Positions 1-9,103 of a stretch of 64,000 bases of DNA are shown here, one piece after another. Origin of the DNA: CAXBDP01 sp963974465 (lineage in GTDB: Bacteria; Bacteroidota; Bacteroidia; Cytophagales; Cyclobacteriaceae); assembly GCA_049340005.1 (NCBI GenBank), contig JBMPIY010000014.1; one strand, written 5' to 3'. The position numbers were made by a program, and so were the translations under genes. The notes beneath the pieces were generated by a model. That model was not told where the DNA came from. It was given only the letters and a program-made list of their open reading frames with translations, and ran no database searches. Position 1 is the stretch's first letter, and each line of letters opens with the position of its first letter.

Positions 1-3000
1 GCAGATGGCAATCTGCAAGCGTATGAGATGTCTTTGAAAAACATCACCACCCATCAAGATATACCCGGCAGAAAAACGGAGTTATTGTTAGAAATAGAGC
101 GATTGGTGGGCTTGAATTTTGAACAATTTACCCGGTCTGTTTTATTGGCACAAGGAGATTTTACAGCCTTCCTGAAAGCAGGAAAAGATGAAAAATCATC
201 CTTATTGGAAAAATTAACAGGGACCCATATTTATTCTGAAATCTCTAAAAAGGTGTTTGAGCACCATCGGGAGGAGCAACAACAACTCAGTGGACTGAAT
301 ATACAGCGGGAGGGAATAATCACCCTTACAACTGAAGAATTAAGTGCCTTAGAAGAGCAGAAGCTTGCACTAAATGATGTCATCGAAACCGGCGAAAAGC
401 AAATTACCGAACTAAATAGAGAGCTAAGCTGGCATGAACAATGGTTGAAAATACAAGAAAGCCTTGCGTCTGCTACTGAGAATCATCATCAGGCGATTGC
501 AGCTAAAGAAGAAGCAAAAGACCGAGAACAAAAATTTCAACAAATAAATCGTATCCAATCTGCTAGGCCGATTATCAGTGCATTACAAGATACTCAGGAG
601 CAAATTACGGATAAGTCTAAACAGACGGAGGAACTTTCTTCAAGCCTGACTTCTCTAAAAGAACAGAAGAAAATAGCTGATGCCGCTTTTGAGCAAGCAA
701 CCGAGGTATTAAATGCCAAGGTGCTGGAAGAAGAACAATCTCAGCCTTTGCTGAATTCGGCGAAAGCACTGGATGTGCAACTAACCGAAAAGGCAGAGCA
801 GATAAAACAAGCGATAGAAGATTTTGCCACAGTTTGTAATAAGGAAGCGAGATTAAAAGAACAATTTTCCCAAGCTGATAAAGAGCTGGGCGATATAGAG
901 AAGGAAATAGTCAAACTTGAGCAGTGGAAAGCCGACAACGAAGCTCACCAGCAGATTGCCGAGCAGGAAAGCCTGATTTTATCTAAGTTGCAAGATGCTG
1001 GCGAAATTTTAGAAAGACTGCAAAATTATTCCTCCCGCATCCACAATGCCGAAATAGATATCACAAAACTCCAACAAGAGAAACAATCTTTAGAGGAGCA
1101 ACAAGGCACTATTCAAACTTCTTTGAAACAAAAGCAAAGCGAGTATCAATCATTGAACACCAGTTTAGCAGACATTTCCATACAGGATATTGAAAAGGAG
1201 AAGTCTTCTTTAGATACTTCTGTAGAAGATCTGATTGAGGCAACAGCTCATTGGAAATTAGTATATCAAGCTAAAAATGAAGAAAATACGCTACAGCAAT
1301 CATTAGCGAAAAACAAAAATGAACTGGAGCAAAGCACGACTCAATTAGCTGAAGTCGAAAAGCTTCTGGAAATTACAAAATCAGAAAGAGCTGTTTCAAT
1401 GAAAATACTTGAAAAAGCGAAATTAGTTGCAGCAGAAAGTGTGGAACGGCTTCGAAATCAACTAGTGCCGGCGGAGCCTTGCCCTGTATGTGGTAGCACT
1501 TCCCATCCTTATGCTTCGCATCATCCAGAACTTGATCTTGTCCTTTCCGAACTGGAAGCCGAACATGAACTAATTGAAAACACTTATAGCCAACAGCAGA
1601 ATTCCCACACGAGTCTGAACCAACGCTGCATTGAATTAGGAAGGATCATTGGGGAATTGGAAGATAAAATCTCGCACAGCAATAAATCCTTAATAGACCT
1701 TGAAACAGAATGGTCGAAATTTCAGATTGCTAAAAATTGCAATGAGCATCCTTTTGAGGAAAGAGCCACTTGGCTACAGAACCAATTGCAGCAACAAAAA
1801 ATAAGGCAGCAGCAATTGCTAGTACAAATACAGTCTTATGTCAAGCAAAAAGAACAACTGGACATTTATAAGACGCAAATTGCGGATCTGGATAAACAGT
1901 TCAATCATATAGATAACCAAATTAAGGATACAGAAAGGAAGCTGAATACACTGCTGGATCAGCAAAAGAATGACTCTGCAGAACAGGGAAATACCCGCAA
2001 AGAACTGGATAAGATCGCACAAGCCTTGGCTGTTTATTTTTCTTCAGAGCAGTGGTTTGAAAATTGGCAGGCGGATCCGAAAGCATTTGAATTACGTGTC
2101 CGGGAATTTGCCCATAAATGGAAAACCAATTTATCTTGGCTTGAAGAGCATATTCATAAAAAAGCTATATTGGTTGAAAATAGAAAGGGAATACAGGATC
2201 AGCTAAAGAGCATTCAGGAAGAAGTACAGGCCAATGAGCAAAAGCTATTCAAGCTGCAAGCATCTAAGAAAGAATTGTTTGATAAGAGAATGGCTTTGTT
2301 TAATGGGACTCCTGTTAAGGAAGTAGAAGCAAGGTTGAAGGCTGTGGTTAATTTGGCCAAAGAGGAAGTAGAGGAGCAAAGAAAGATAGCAGAAAAAGTA
2401 CAGGGTGATATTACCCGAAGTCAAGCGCAATTTGAGCAGTTGGACAGGGATGCCATTCTTTTGCTAAAAAGGGAATCTGAACAAAAAGCCCAACTCAACG
2501 AATGGTTTATTGCCCATAAGCAAAAGTATGAAACGTCACTTAGCGTAGAGGAGCTATTGCCACTTTTGGCATTTACTCAGGATTGGATAGAAACAGAAGG
2601 AGCCAACTTGCGTGCTTTGGATGATGCTGTGATGCAGGCCAAATCTATTTTGGATGAACGAAGCAAAACATTGATAGCACATACTAAACAAAGGCCTTCG
2701 GAAAGGACTATGGAAGAGTTGATCGCATTACAAGCTGAAACGCAGGAATTGCTAAAGCAGCATTCTCAACAGGCTAATGAGATTGACTTTAAAGTAAAAG
2801 AAGATGCGACAAATAAGCGGCGAATTGGTTCACTTTTGCAGGCTATAGAAAAGCGGGAGGAAATAGTGGAAAATTGGGCAAAGCTCAATGACATTATCGG
2901 TTCGGCTGATGGTAAAAAATTCCGCCAGATTGCCCAAGAATATACATTGGATGTGCTGTTAAGCTATGCCAATGTTCATTTAGAAATGCTAAGTAAACGA

Positions 3001-3333
3001 TATGTATTGCAGCGGATTCCCAATTCCCTGGGATTACAAGTCATTGATCAGGATATGGGTGATGAAGTGCGTACGGTGTATTCGCTCTCGGGCGGTGAAT
3101 CATTTTTGGTCTCACTGGCACTAGCTTTAGGCTTGGCATCCCTTTCTTCCAGTCGTATGAAGGTGGAATCCTTATTTATAGACGAAGGCTTTGGTTCCTT
3201 GGATCCGGCCACGCTCAATATAGCTATGGATGCGCTGGAGCGATTACATAATCAAGGACGTAAAGTTGGTGTGATCTCTCATGTACAGGAAATGACCGAA
3301 AGAATTCCGGTGCAGATTAAAGTGAGTAAGTAG
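1..3333 (+). CDS. sbcC: Exonuclease SbcCD ATPase subunit SbcC, 5'-truncated by window edge
   Basis: SbcC is the SMC-like ATPase that works with the nuclease SbcD on DNA hairpins and protein-blocked ends. The frame is open from base 1, so the gene begins upstream of the window and the N-terminal Walker A lobe is missing; the first in-frame ATG at 28 is not the real start. The visible part begins near the Q-loop (LLAQGDF), runs through a long coiled coil interrupted by a zinc-hook CPVCG (first Cys codon 1480-1482), and ends with the ABC signature LSGGES and Walker B FIDEGFGSLD near 3180. About 1100 residues are visible, as expected for this family. It carries three copies of the GCGGGAGG octamer (306, 1031, 2853). 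The partner sbcD would be expected upstream, outside the window. Confidence 0.95.
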   Translation, partial: ADGNLQAYEMSLKNITTHQDIPGRKTELLLEIERLVGLNFEQFTRSVLLAQGDFTAFLKAGKDEKSSLLEKLTGTHIYSEISKKVFEHHREEQQQLSGLNIQREGIITLTTEELSALEEQKLALNDVIETGEKQITELNRELSWHEQWLKIQESLASATENHHQAIAAKEEAKDREQKFQQINRIQSARPIISALQDTQEQITDKSKQTEELSSSLTSLKEQKKIADAAFEQATEVLNAKVLEEEQSQPLLNSAKALDVQLTEKAEQIKQAIEDFATVCNKEARLKEQFSQADKELGDIEKEIVKLEQWKADNEAHQQIAEQESLILSKLQDAGEILERLQNYSSRIHNAEIDITKLQQEKQSLEEQQGTIQTSLKQKQSEYQSLNTSLADISIQDIEKEKSSLDTSVEDLIEATAHWKLVYQAKNEENTLQQSLAKNKNELEQSTTQLAEVEKLLEITKSERAVSMKILEKAKLVAAESVERLRNQLVPAEPCPVCGSTSHPYASHHPELDLVLSELEAEHELIENTYSQQQNSHTSLNQRCIELGRIIGELEDKISHSNKSLIDLETEWSKFQIAKNCNEHPFEERATWLQNQLQQQKIRQQQLLVQIQSYVKQKEQLDIYKTQIADLDKQFNHIDNQIKDTERKLNTLLDQQKNDSAEQGNTRKELDKIAQALAVYFSSEQWFENWQADPKAFELRVREFAHKWKTNLSWLEEHIHKKAILVENRKGIQDQLKSIQEEVQANEQKLFKLQASKKELFDKRMALFNGTPVKEVEARLKAVVNLAKEEVEEQRKIAEKVQGDITRSQAQFEQLDRDAILLLKRESEQKAQLNEWFIAHKQKYETSLSVEELLPLLAFTQDWIETEGANLRALDDAVMQAKSILDERSKTLIAHTKQRPSERTMEELIALQAETQELLKQHSQQANEIDFKVKEDATNKRRIGSLLQAIEKREEIVENWAKLNDIIGSADGKKFRQIAQEYTLDVLLSYANVHLEMLSKRYVLQRIPNSLGLQVIDQDMGDEVRTVYSLSGGESFLVSLALALGLASLSSSRMKVESLFIDEGFGSLDPATLNIAMDALERLHNQGRKVGVISHVQEMTERIPVQIKVSK

Positions 3334-3547
3334 CAGAGTGGAAGGAGTAAGGTGGAAATATTTTAAATAGTACAATTATTTGCAATGATTCAGTTAGAAT
3401 CGAGAATAATACTATTCACAAATTTTAGAATTGGTTAAATAGCATAAATCTATTTTCTTTTCAGAAGCATATTAAAGATAGAATAAGCAAAATGCCTATT
3501 TATTAGCAGATTAGATATCATAATGTAGATTAGTGAAAATAATAGTG

Positions 3548-3586
3548 GACAATGTTGTCTATTATAGAATTGAGTTTGTACCTTTG
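3548..3586 (+). promoter_or_regulatory. Promoter with overlapping dyad upstream of the Rrf2 regulator gene
   Basis: A Bacteroidota-type -7 element TACCTTTG (3579-3586) lies 20 bases before the start codon at 3606. TTG at 3555-3557 is a possible -33 element, 21 bases upstream of it. The -33 element is embedded in the dyad GACAA-TG-TTGTC (3548-3559). A similar GGACAA half-site recurs at 4060 before the next gene, which suggests an operator for the adjacent Rrf2 protein. The promoter call is fairly firm; the operator role is inferred. Confidence 0.55.
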
Positions 3587-3605
3587 GATTATTAAAAATA
3601 GTTGA

Positions 3606-4040
3606 ATGTTCTCAAAAGCCTGTGAATATGGAATGAAGGCAGCAATATTTATTGCTGATCAATCCCTTGTGAATAAAAGAGTGAGCTTAAAAGATATATC
3701 AAAAGCAATTGATTCTCCTGAGTTCTACACTTCAAAAATTTTGCAACAACTTTCAAGAAGTTTCATAATAAACTCAGATAAGGGTCCAACAGGTGGGTTT
3801 TCGATGGATGTACAACAACTTGAAAGAGTGCAACTAAGTGACATTGTTTCAGCTATTGATGGCGACAAAGTTTATTTAGGTTGTGGTTTAGGACTTAAAA
3901 ACTGTAATGAAAAAAAGCCCTGTCCAGTTCATAATCATTTTAAGATAATTCGTGAAGAATTGAGAGAGATGCTTGAAACAACAACCGTGAAATCACTTGC
4001 AGAGGATTTGAAAGATGGATTAACCTTTTTAAAGCGGTAA
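3606..4040 (+). CDS. Rrf2-family transcriptional regulator, probably NO-sensing (NsrR-like)
   Basis: This 144-residue protein has the N-terminal winged-helix of the Rrf2 family (CEYGMKAAIFIA start, then a TGGF wing turn). A cluster-binding cysteine set follows: C93-x6-C100-x5-C106. In NsrR and IscR such cysteines hold an Fe-S cluster whose damage by NO or loss releases DNA. The genes immediately downstream encode NO-detoxification and Fe-S repair proteins, so it is most likely the local NO-responsive repressor. The Cys spacing differs slightly from both NsrR (x4-x5) and IscR (x5-x5), so I leave the symbol empty. A dyad overlaps its own promoter, consistent with autoregulation. Confidence 0.85.
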   Translation: MFSKACEYGMKAAIFIADQSLVNKRVSLKDISKAIDSPEFYTSKILQQLSRSFIINSDKGPTGGFSMDVQQLERVQLSDIVSAIDGDKVYLGCGLGLKNCNEKKPCPVHNHFKIIREELREMLETTTVKSLAEDLKDGLTFLKR

Positions 4041-4059
4041 AATTTTTTAATGCAATACT

Positions 4060-4073
4060 GGACAAAAATATCC
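4060..4073. promoter_or_regulatory. GGACA-N4-TATCC imperfect dyad before the cbb3-like gene
   Basis: GGACAAAAATATCC lies 11 bases before the start codon at 4085. It has the same 14-base length and the same left half-site as GGACAATGTTGTCT at 3547-3560 in the regulator's promoter. No clear -7 element lies between the two genes, so this could be a second operator on a readthrough transcript. The assignment is inference. Confidence 0.35.
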
Positions 4074-4084
4074 GATTTAAAAAA

Positions 4085-5821
4085 ATGGAAACCAGAGATA
4101 TATTTAGCGAAACAGGAATTATTATCACCTTATTACTCATTGCCATACCAACACTAATCGCCTCTGTTTTGGTTGTAGTAAAGGCTCATGCACTCTTGAA
4201 TAATTTCATAAAGAGAAAGGAGTTAAAAAGGTTTACCGAATATTTGAAAGGCTTAAGTCCTACGGAGGTAAGGAAATTAGAAGAAAGGCAGAAAGAGCTA
4301 GAATTTGCATTGGAAAACAATGAATTGGTTGGGAAAAATGCTCCACATGACGAAAGGGGGTTAATAGATAATATTAGCCATGCAGAGGAACTTCGTTTTA
4401 TTGAAAAAAAGAAGAAAAACCGACCAAGTCTTAGTATTCAGCCTGACTTAACAAAGCTCATTTTATGGTATATAGGGTGTGCAACATTTTGGCTTCTGTT
4501 TGGGACTACTGTTGGTGAGTATTTAGGTATAAAATTCGTCGCTCCTGATATTGATCATTTTAGTTGGTTGAGTTTTGGACGATTACGACCAGTACATACT
4601 AATGCTGTGTTTTGGGGCTGGGCATCTCTAGCTATGGTGGGTCTTGCATATTATGTTGTCCCTCGTGTAAGCAATGTGCCAATCGCAAGTATAAGGATTG
4701 GGTATTGGTCACTTTACTTAATTAATTCCGCGGTTGTTTTAGGAAGTATTTTCTTGATGGCTGGTATTAATAATGGTGGAGGTGAATATCGAGAATATAT
4801 CTGGCCAATAATGGCTTTGTTTGGTATAGGAGTTTTTATCTCCTTGATTAATTTCTTTAGAACAATCTCTAGGCGAACTGTAAAGGAAATCTATGTTTCC
4901 AATTGGTACATAATTTCAGCATTGATGTTTGTTTTGGTGATTGCCATTGTAGCATATTGGCCAAGTTGGCAAAATGGATTAGGTGAAACAATAGTGCAGG
5001 GATATTACATGCACCAGGGAGTTGGTATGTGGTTTATGCTGTTCACTTTAGGTCTTATGTATTACTTCCTCCCGCAAGAACTTAATAAACCCATATATTC
5101 TTACAGTTTGGGAATTTTAGCTTTTTGGTCACAAATTCTTTTTTACACTTTAATTGGAACTCACCACTTTATTTTTAGCGCGGTGCCTTGGTGGTTACAA
5201 ACTGTAGCTATAGTGGGGAGTGTAGGAATGGTAATTCCAGTAGTTGCAGGTACAGCTAACTTCTTATTAACATTTAAAGGTGATTGGTATAAACTTTCAG
5301 GTAGCTACACTTTACCTTTTTATCTGATAGGTATCATTTTCTATTTCACAGGGTCTTTGCAGGGTACTGCCCAAGCTTTTCGTTTCACCAATTTAGTTTG
5401 GCACTTCACTGATTTCACAGTAGCACATTCTCACCTTACTATGTATGGTATTATCTGTTTTATGCTTTGGGGCTTCATTTATACTTTGATTCCTCGGCTT
5501 ACAGGCAAAGAACCTCCTCAAATTTTAGTAGGGATGCATTTTTGGTTGGCTTTAATCGGTTTGCTTTTTTACACCTTTCCACTGATGTATGGATCAACAT
5601 TACGAGGGTTGATGTGGATGGAAGGTGCTAAGTCATTTATAGAAAGTGTTGAGTTGATGGCCCCTTATTGGTTATGGCGTGCAATAGGAGGTACGCTGAT
5701 GTGGGTTTCTCACATTTTGTTTGCTTATAATTTCTACGTGATGGTTAGAAAAACGGAGGTGATTGAGATACCTACATCACCCATTGAAATTCTTAAGGCG
5801 AAAAGAAATTTGGAAAGATAA
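4085..5821 (+). CDS. cbb3-type (C-family) heme-copper oxidase/NO reductase-like catalytic subunit
   Basis: A polytopic membrane protein of 578 residues. Residues 1-120 form an unusual extension: one TM helix and a charged soluble stretch. The rest aligns with CcoN. Heme-ligand candidates are H171 (RPVHTN) and the HSH pair H448/H450; copper-B candidates are H310 (YMHQG) and H360-H361. Tyr354 lies six residues before H360, as does the cross-linked Tyr of cbb3 oxidases, so the site looks able to reduce oxygen. The gene sits between an Rrf2 regulator and genes for truncated hemoglobin and RIC, and no ccoS, ccoG or ccoI is visible. This suggests NO detoxification, or respiration under NO stress, rather than the housekeeping oxidase. 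It carries one GCGGGAGG copy (5068). Family assignment is firm; substrate is open. Confidence 0.8.
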   Translation: METRDIFSETGIIITLLLIAIPTLIASVLVVVKAHALLNNFIKRKELKRFTEYLKGLSPTEVRKLEERQKELEFALENNELVGKNAPHDERGLIDNISHAEELRFIEKKKKNRPSLSIQPDLTKLILWYIGCATFWLLFGTTVGEYLGIKFVAPDIDHFSWLSFGRLRPVHTNAVFWGWASLAMVGLAYYVVPRVSNVPIASIRIGYWSLYLINSAVVLGSIFLMAGINNGGGEYREYIWPIMALFGIGVFISLINFFRTISRRTVKEIYVSNWYIISALMFVLVIAIVAYWPSWQNGLGETIVQGYYMHQGVGMWFMLFTLGLMYYFLPQELNKPIYSYSLGILAFWSQILFYTLIGTHHFIFSAVPWWLQTVAIVGSVGMVIPVVAGTANFLLTFKGDWYKLSGSYTLPFYLIGIIFYFTGSLQGTAQAFRFTNLVWHFTDFTVAHSHLTMYGIICFMLWGFIYTLIPRLTGKEPPQILVGMHFWLALIGLLFYTFPLMYGSTLRGLMWMEGAKSFIESVELMAPYWLWRAIGGTLMWVSHILFAYNFYVMVRKTEVIEIPTSPIEILKAKRNLER

Positions 5822-5846
5822 ACTGAAAATATTTAAGATATATAAA

Positions 5847-6860
5847 ATGAATTTTTTCGATAATCATAAAAAACTATTTGGTACAGCATTAGCCTTGTTT
5901 ATAGGGCTAACAATTTTTGTCGCGATCCTTCCTGCCTTAAATAACCAAAAAAACAATGCTACGCTACCTGATTTTGAGCCTCTGAGTGGCCAAGCGCTCT
6001 TAGGAAAGAGTAGTTTTATATCTAACGGATGTGTGGCTTGCCATACACAACAGGTCCGGAATATAGAAATGGATAAAGTTTGGGGAGCTAGGCCCGGAAT
6101 TGCTGCGGATTATGCAGGAAATACCCGAACTGATTTTTGGAGGAATACGGCGACCTTAATGGGAACTGAAAGAACTGGTCCAGATCTAACAAATATTGGT
6201 CAGCGCCAACCTAGTATGGCTTGGAACTTATTACATCTATACCAACCGAGAGCCGTTGTTGAACAGTCTATAATGCCTGCCTACCCTTGGTTATTTGAAG
6301 TCAAAAATGAAGTAGGTGAAGATGATGTGGAAGTAAATGTGCCAGATCAATTTAGGGCTGGAGTGACAGGAAGAATAATTGCTTCGGAAGAAGCACTCAA
6401 TCTTGTGGCTTATTTGCAAAGTTTAATTCAAACGCCACTGCCAGATGGTAAGCCCGCCATGGAGTTTTTGTACAAAAATGAAGAAGGAGATATAATAAGT
6501 AGTTCTGATGGAGGCTCTGCTGGTCTTCCTGATGGGCAAATCCTTTATACACAATACTGTGCGAGTTGTCATCAGGCTAATGGTGAAGGTCTAAAAGGTG
6601 CTTTCCCACCATTAAAAGGAAGCTCAATTGTGCAAGGTGATGACTTAGAATTATTTGTGAACATTATAATGCTTGGGTACGATGCGAAACCTGAATATGC
6701 GGTAATGAATGCTGTAGGAACGGACAACAATTTATCAGCAGAAGAAATTACCGCAATTATTAATCATGAAAAGTCTAGTTGGGGGAATAATGCCAAATTG
6801 GTAGGAGTTGAGGATGTTAAGAAAATCATAACGGCAATTGAAATAACCAATAAAAATTAA
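5847..6860 (+). CDS. CcoO/CcoP-like di-heme cytochrome c subunit
   Basis: The start chosen is the ATG giving MNFFDNHKK, followed by one TM anchor. The first cytochrome domain is CcoO-like: CVACH (C62, C65, H66), the conserved GTERTGPDL segment and a candidate Met ligand in SIMPAYPWLF. A second class I cytochrome c domain follows with CASCH (C238, C241, H242) and the FPPLKG turn. This 337-residue protein thus combines what are usually separate CcoO and CcoP functions. It would pass electrons from a periplasmic or membrane donor to the adjacent catalytic subunit. It starts 25 bases after that gene, in the same operon. Confidence 0.82.
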   Translation: MNFFDNHKKLFGTALALFIGLTIFVAILPALNNQKNNATLPDFEPLSGQALLGKSSFISNGCVACHTQQVRNIEMDKVWGARPGIAADYAGNTRTDFWRNTATLMGTERTGPDLTNIGQRQPSMAWNLLHLYQPRAVVEQSIMPAYPWLFEVKNEVGEDDVEVNVPDQFRAGVTGRIIASEEALNLVAYLQSLIQTPLPDGKPAMEFLYKNEEGDIISSSDGGSAGLPDGQILYTQYCASCHQANGEGLKGAFPPLKGSSIVQGDDLELFVNIIMLGYDAKPEYAVMNAVGTDNNLSAEEITAIINHEKSSWGNNAKLVGVEDVKKIITAIEITNKN

Positions 6861-6864
6861 TGGT

Positions 6865-7137
6865 ATGAAGATTAAGTACTTGTTGTTTATATTATTCAGT
6901 TTGTCTTATCAGGTAGTTTTAGCTTGTCCTGTTTGCGAACAACAGCAGCCAGAAATTACACAAGGTTTGACTCATGGAGCTGGCCCACAAAGCAATTTTG
7001 ACTGGGTAATTATTGCTATTATCACTGGTATCACATTGTTGACTTTAGTTTTTTCTCTAAAGTACTTACTTAAGCCAGGTGAGAAAAATGATGATCATAT
7101 CAAGCAGATAATTTTAACTCAAGAATACTATGAGTGA
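6865..7137 (+). CDS. Small exported membrane protein with CPVC motif, NO-cluster member
   Basis: A 90-residue protein with an N-terminal signal peptide ending near the Cys of ACPVCEQQQ, then one TM helix (about residues 46-68) and a short charged tail. It starts 4 bases after the cytochrome gene and overlaps the next gene by 8 bases, so it is translated with its neighbours. The CPVC pair could bind a metal or act in redox chemistry or assembly, but this is only suggested by the motif. I do not recognise a named family; it is probably an accessory subunit of the cbb3-like enzyme. Confidence 0.65.
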   Translation: MKIKYLLFILFSLSYQVVLACPVCEQQQPEITQGLTHGAGPQSNFDWVIIAIITGITLLTLVFSLKYLLKPGEKNDDHIKQIILTQEYYE

Positions 7138-7534
7138 AGAGAGAAGTAAAATATTCCTTTTTATCGATGATGAAAATCAGCCAATATCTGAATTATTCAC
7201 ACCGGTGCATTTTGAGCTTGATACTCGAAAATTGACTGATGGAGAACACACTTTAAAGATTGTAAGTAAATCACCAAACGGCAGAGAGGGCATAAGGAAA
7301 ATAAAATTTATGGTGCGAAATGGGCCGGCTATATCGATTGAGGGAATTAGCGAAAACAGTGTAGTAGATGGGACTATTCCTTTGATGATCAATTCCTATG
7401 ACAAGGGTAATCATAAAAACTTCATCATTGAGGGAAGTGAAACACCACAGAGTATTCCTAGTTGGCTGTGGATTTTGTTGATTAGTTTTTTCGGTTGGGC
7501 AATTTATTATTTGATTACAAATTTTAGTCTGTAA
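7130..7534 (+). CDS. Tail-anchored Ig-like-fold protein, NO-cluster member
   Basis: This 134-residue protein has a beta-rich soluble part resembling an Ig-like or oxidase-accessory domain (about residues 5-85) and a C-terminal TM helix (about 110-130, PSWLWILLISFFGW). There is no signal peptide. It starts within the end of the preceding gene (8-base overlap). Its position suggests an assembly or accessory factor of the cbb3-like complex. No specific function can be assigned from sequence. Confidence 0.6.
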   Translation: MSEERSKIFLFIDDENQPISELFTPVHFELDTRKLTDGEHTLKIVSKSPNGREGIRKIKFMVRNGPAISIEGISENSVVDGTIPLMINSYDKGNHKNFIIEGSETPQSIPSWLWILLISFFGWAIYYLITNFSL

Positions 7535-7545
7535 GAATTTATCAA

Positions 7546-7932
7546 ATGAAAAAGGACATAAAAACTCTTGAAGATATTAAGATCATGGTCAATGCCTTTT
7601 ATCAAAAAGTACGAGAGGATGATTTACTTTCAGAAGTATTCAATAGTAAAATTGAAGATCGATGGCCAGAACATCTTGAGAAAATGCATCGCTTTTGGCA
7701 AACTGTTTTATTGGAAGAGCATACCTATTATGGGAGCCCATTTTTACCTCATGCAAGCTTACCAGTATCGGGAGAACACTTTGAACGTTGGCTGAAACTA
7801 TTTTATGAAACCATAGATGGCTTGTTTGAAGGCGAAAAAGCAAATCGAGCAAAATGGCAGGGAGAGCGAATGGCAACTATGTTTCATTCTAAAATAGGAT
7901 ATAATAGAAATAATTCTTTAATGCCTTTGTAA
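7546..7932 (+). CDS. Group III truncated hemoglobin
   Basis: This 128-residue protein has the hallmarks of group III 2-on-2 hemoglobins (Ctb-like): MVNAFYQKVREDDLL at the N terminus, the HRFWQTVLL helix, and a YYGSPFLPHASLP stretch that carries the proximal-His region. Proteins of this group bind O2 and NO in the cytoplasm and are often induced under nitrosative stress. Its place between the cbb3-like genes and the RIC gene supports an NO-dioxygenase or scavenging role. It overlaps the next start codon by one base. Confidence 0.88.
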   Translation: MKKDIKTLEDIKIMVNAFYQKVREDDLLSEVFNSKIEDRWPEHLEKMHRFWQTVLLEEHTYYGSPFLPHASLPVSGEHFERWLKLFYETIDGLFEGEKANRAKWQGERMATMFHSKIGYNRNNSLMPL

Positions 7933-8369
7933 TGGTAAGAATAAAGCACCCGATAGCCCTACTTTCTGCCTTCATTTGGATTGGCTTTGTAAGTGCAATC
8001 AGTTTTATGGAAGCATGGCTTAAATTTCAAGCACCTGGAGTTTCTCTACAAATTGGTTTAGGGATTGGGCGATTAGTATTTGATGCTCTTAATAAGGTAG
8101 AATGGGTTTTCGCACTTGCTGTTATTGTTAACTTGATTTTTGATAAAAGTAGACCCACGACAATGCAAATAGCGCTTTTTTCGATTCCAGTAATCCTGCT
8201 AAGCCTTCAAACTATATGGCTGCTTCCAATACTAGATGCAAGAGCCGAGTTAATCATACAAAATCAAATCCCACCTTCATCAAACGTACACTTTTATTAT
8301 ATAGGAATAGAGGTAATCAAAGTGGTTTGCTTGAGCTTATATGGAGTTTCACAATTTAAAAAATCGTAA
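7932..8369 (+). CDS. Four-TM membrane protein of unknown function in the NO cluster
   Basis: A 145-residue protein with four predicted TM helices and the phrase SAISFMEAWLKFQAPG after helix 1. The start codon shares a base with the stop of the hemoglobin gene, so the two are translationally coupled. A His/Tyr-bearing segment (NVHFYYIG) opens the last helix. I recognise it only as a membrane protein found beside NO-stress genes and assign no function. Confidence 0.6.
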   Translation: MVRIKHPIALLSAFIWIGFVSAISFMEAWLKFQAPGVSLQIGLGIGRLVFDALNKVEWVFALAVIVNLIFDKSRPTTMQIALFSIPVILLSLQTIWLLPILDARAELIIQNQIPPSSNVHFYYIGIEVIKVVCLSLYGVSQFKKS

Positions 8370-8380
8370 AGATTAAAATC

Positions 8381-9103
8381 ATGAACATGCAAGGAAATCA
8401 GATCATAGGAGAATTAGTTGCGAAGGACTACCGCGCAGCATCCGTATTCAAAAAGTATGGAATAGATTTCTGTTGTCAAGGCAACCGAACTATTCAAGAA
8501 GCTAGTGAAAAGAAGGGAGTTGAATTTATAAAAGTACTAGCAGATTTGGAGGAAGTTACTCAAGCAAACAGTAATAGTTTTTCAGATTATCAATCATGGC
8601 CCTTGGATTTATTGGCTGATTATATTGAAAAGAAACATCATCGGTACGTTCAAGATAAAACGTTAGAGATACAGCCATATTTAGATAAAATTTGTAAAGT
8701 ACATGGACAAAATCATCCAGAACTTTTTGAAATCAGAAATGAATTTAATGAAAGCGCAGGAGAGCTTGCTGTTCATATGAAAAAGGAAGAACTGATTTTA
8801 TTTCCTTTCATTCGAAAAATGGTAAAAGCGAAGCAAGGAGGAAATAGCATTGGAATTCCACATTTTGATACTGTTCAAAACCCCATAAAAATGATGGTGG
8901 AAGAGCATTCAGTAGAAGGAGAGCGATTCCGGAAGATTGATGAAATTAGTAATGGTTTCACTCCGCCACTAGATGCTTGTAATACCTACCAAGTGACCTT
9001 TGCTCTACTGAAAGAATTTGAACAAGATTTACATCTGCATATACATTTAGAAAATAATATTTTGTTTCCTAAAGCTATTGAATTAGAAAAACAAATTAGC
9101 TAA
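8381..9103 (+). CDS. ric: Iron-sulfur cluster repair di-iron protein RIC (YtfE/ScdA family)
   Basis: The N-terminal DUF542/ScdA domain carries the DFCCQGN motif near residue 30. The rest is a hemerythrin-like four-helix domain with His and Glu ligands (KKHHRYV, HMKKEE, EEHSVEGE, LHLHIHLENN). RIC proteins rebuild Fe-S clusters damaged by NO or oxidants through a mu-oxo di-iron centre. Its 240 residues fit the family. Its position downstream of the Rrf2, cbb3-like and hemoglobin genes supports an NO-stress regulon. Confidence 0.93.
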   Translation: MNMQGNQIIGELVAKDYRAASVFKKYGIDFCCQGNRTIQEASEKKGVEFIKVLADLEEVTQANSNSFSDYQSWPLDLLADYIEKKHHRYVQDKTLEIQPYLDKICKVHGQNHPELFEIRNEFNESAGELAVHMKKEELILFPFIRKMVKAKQGGNSIGIPHFDTVQNPIKMMVEEHSVEGERFRKIDEISNGFTPPLDACNTYQVTFALLKEFEQDLHLHIHLENNILFPKAIELEKQIS

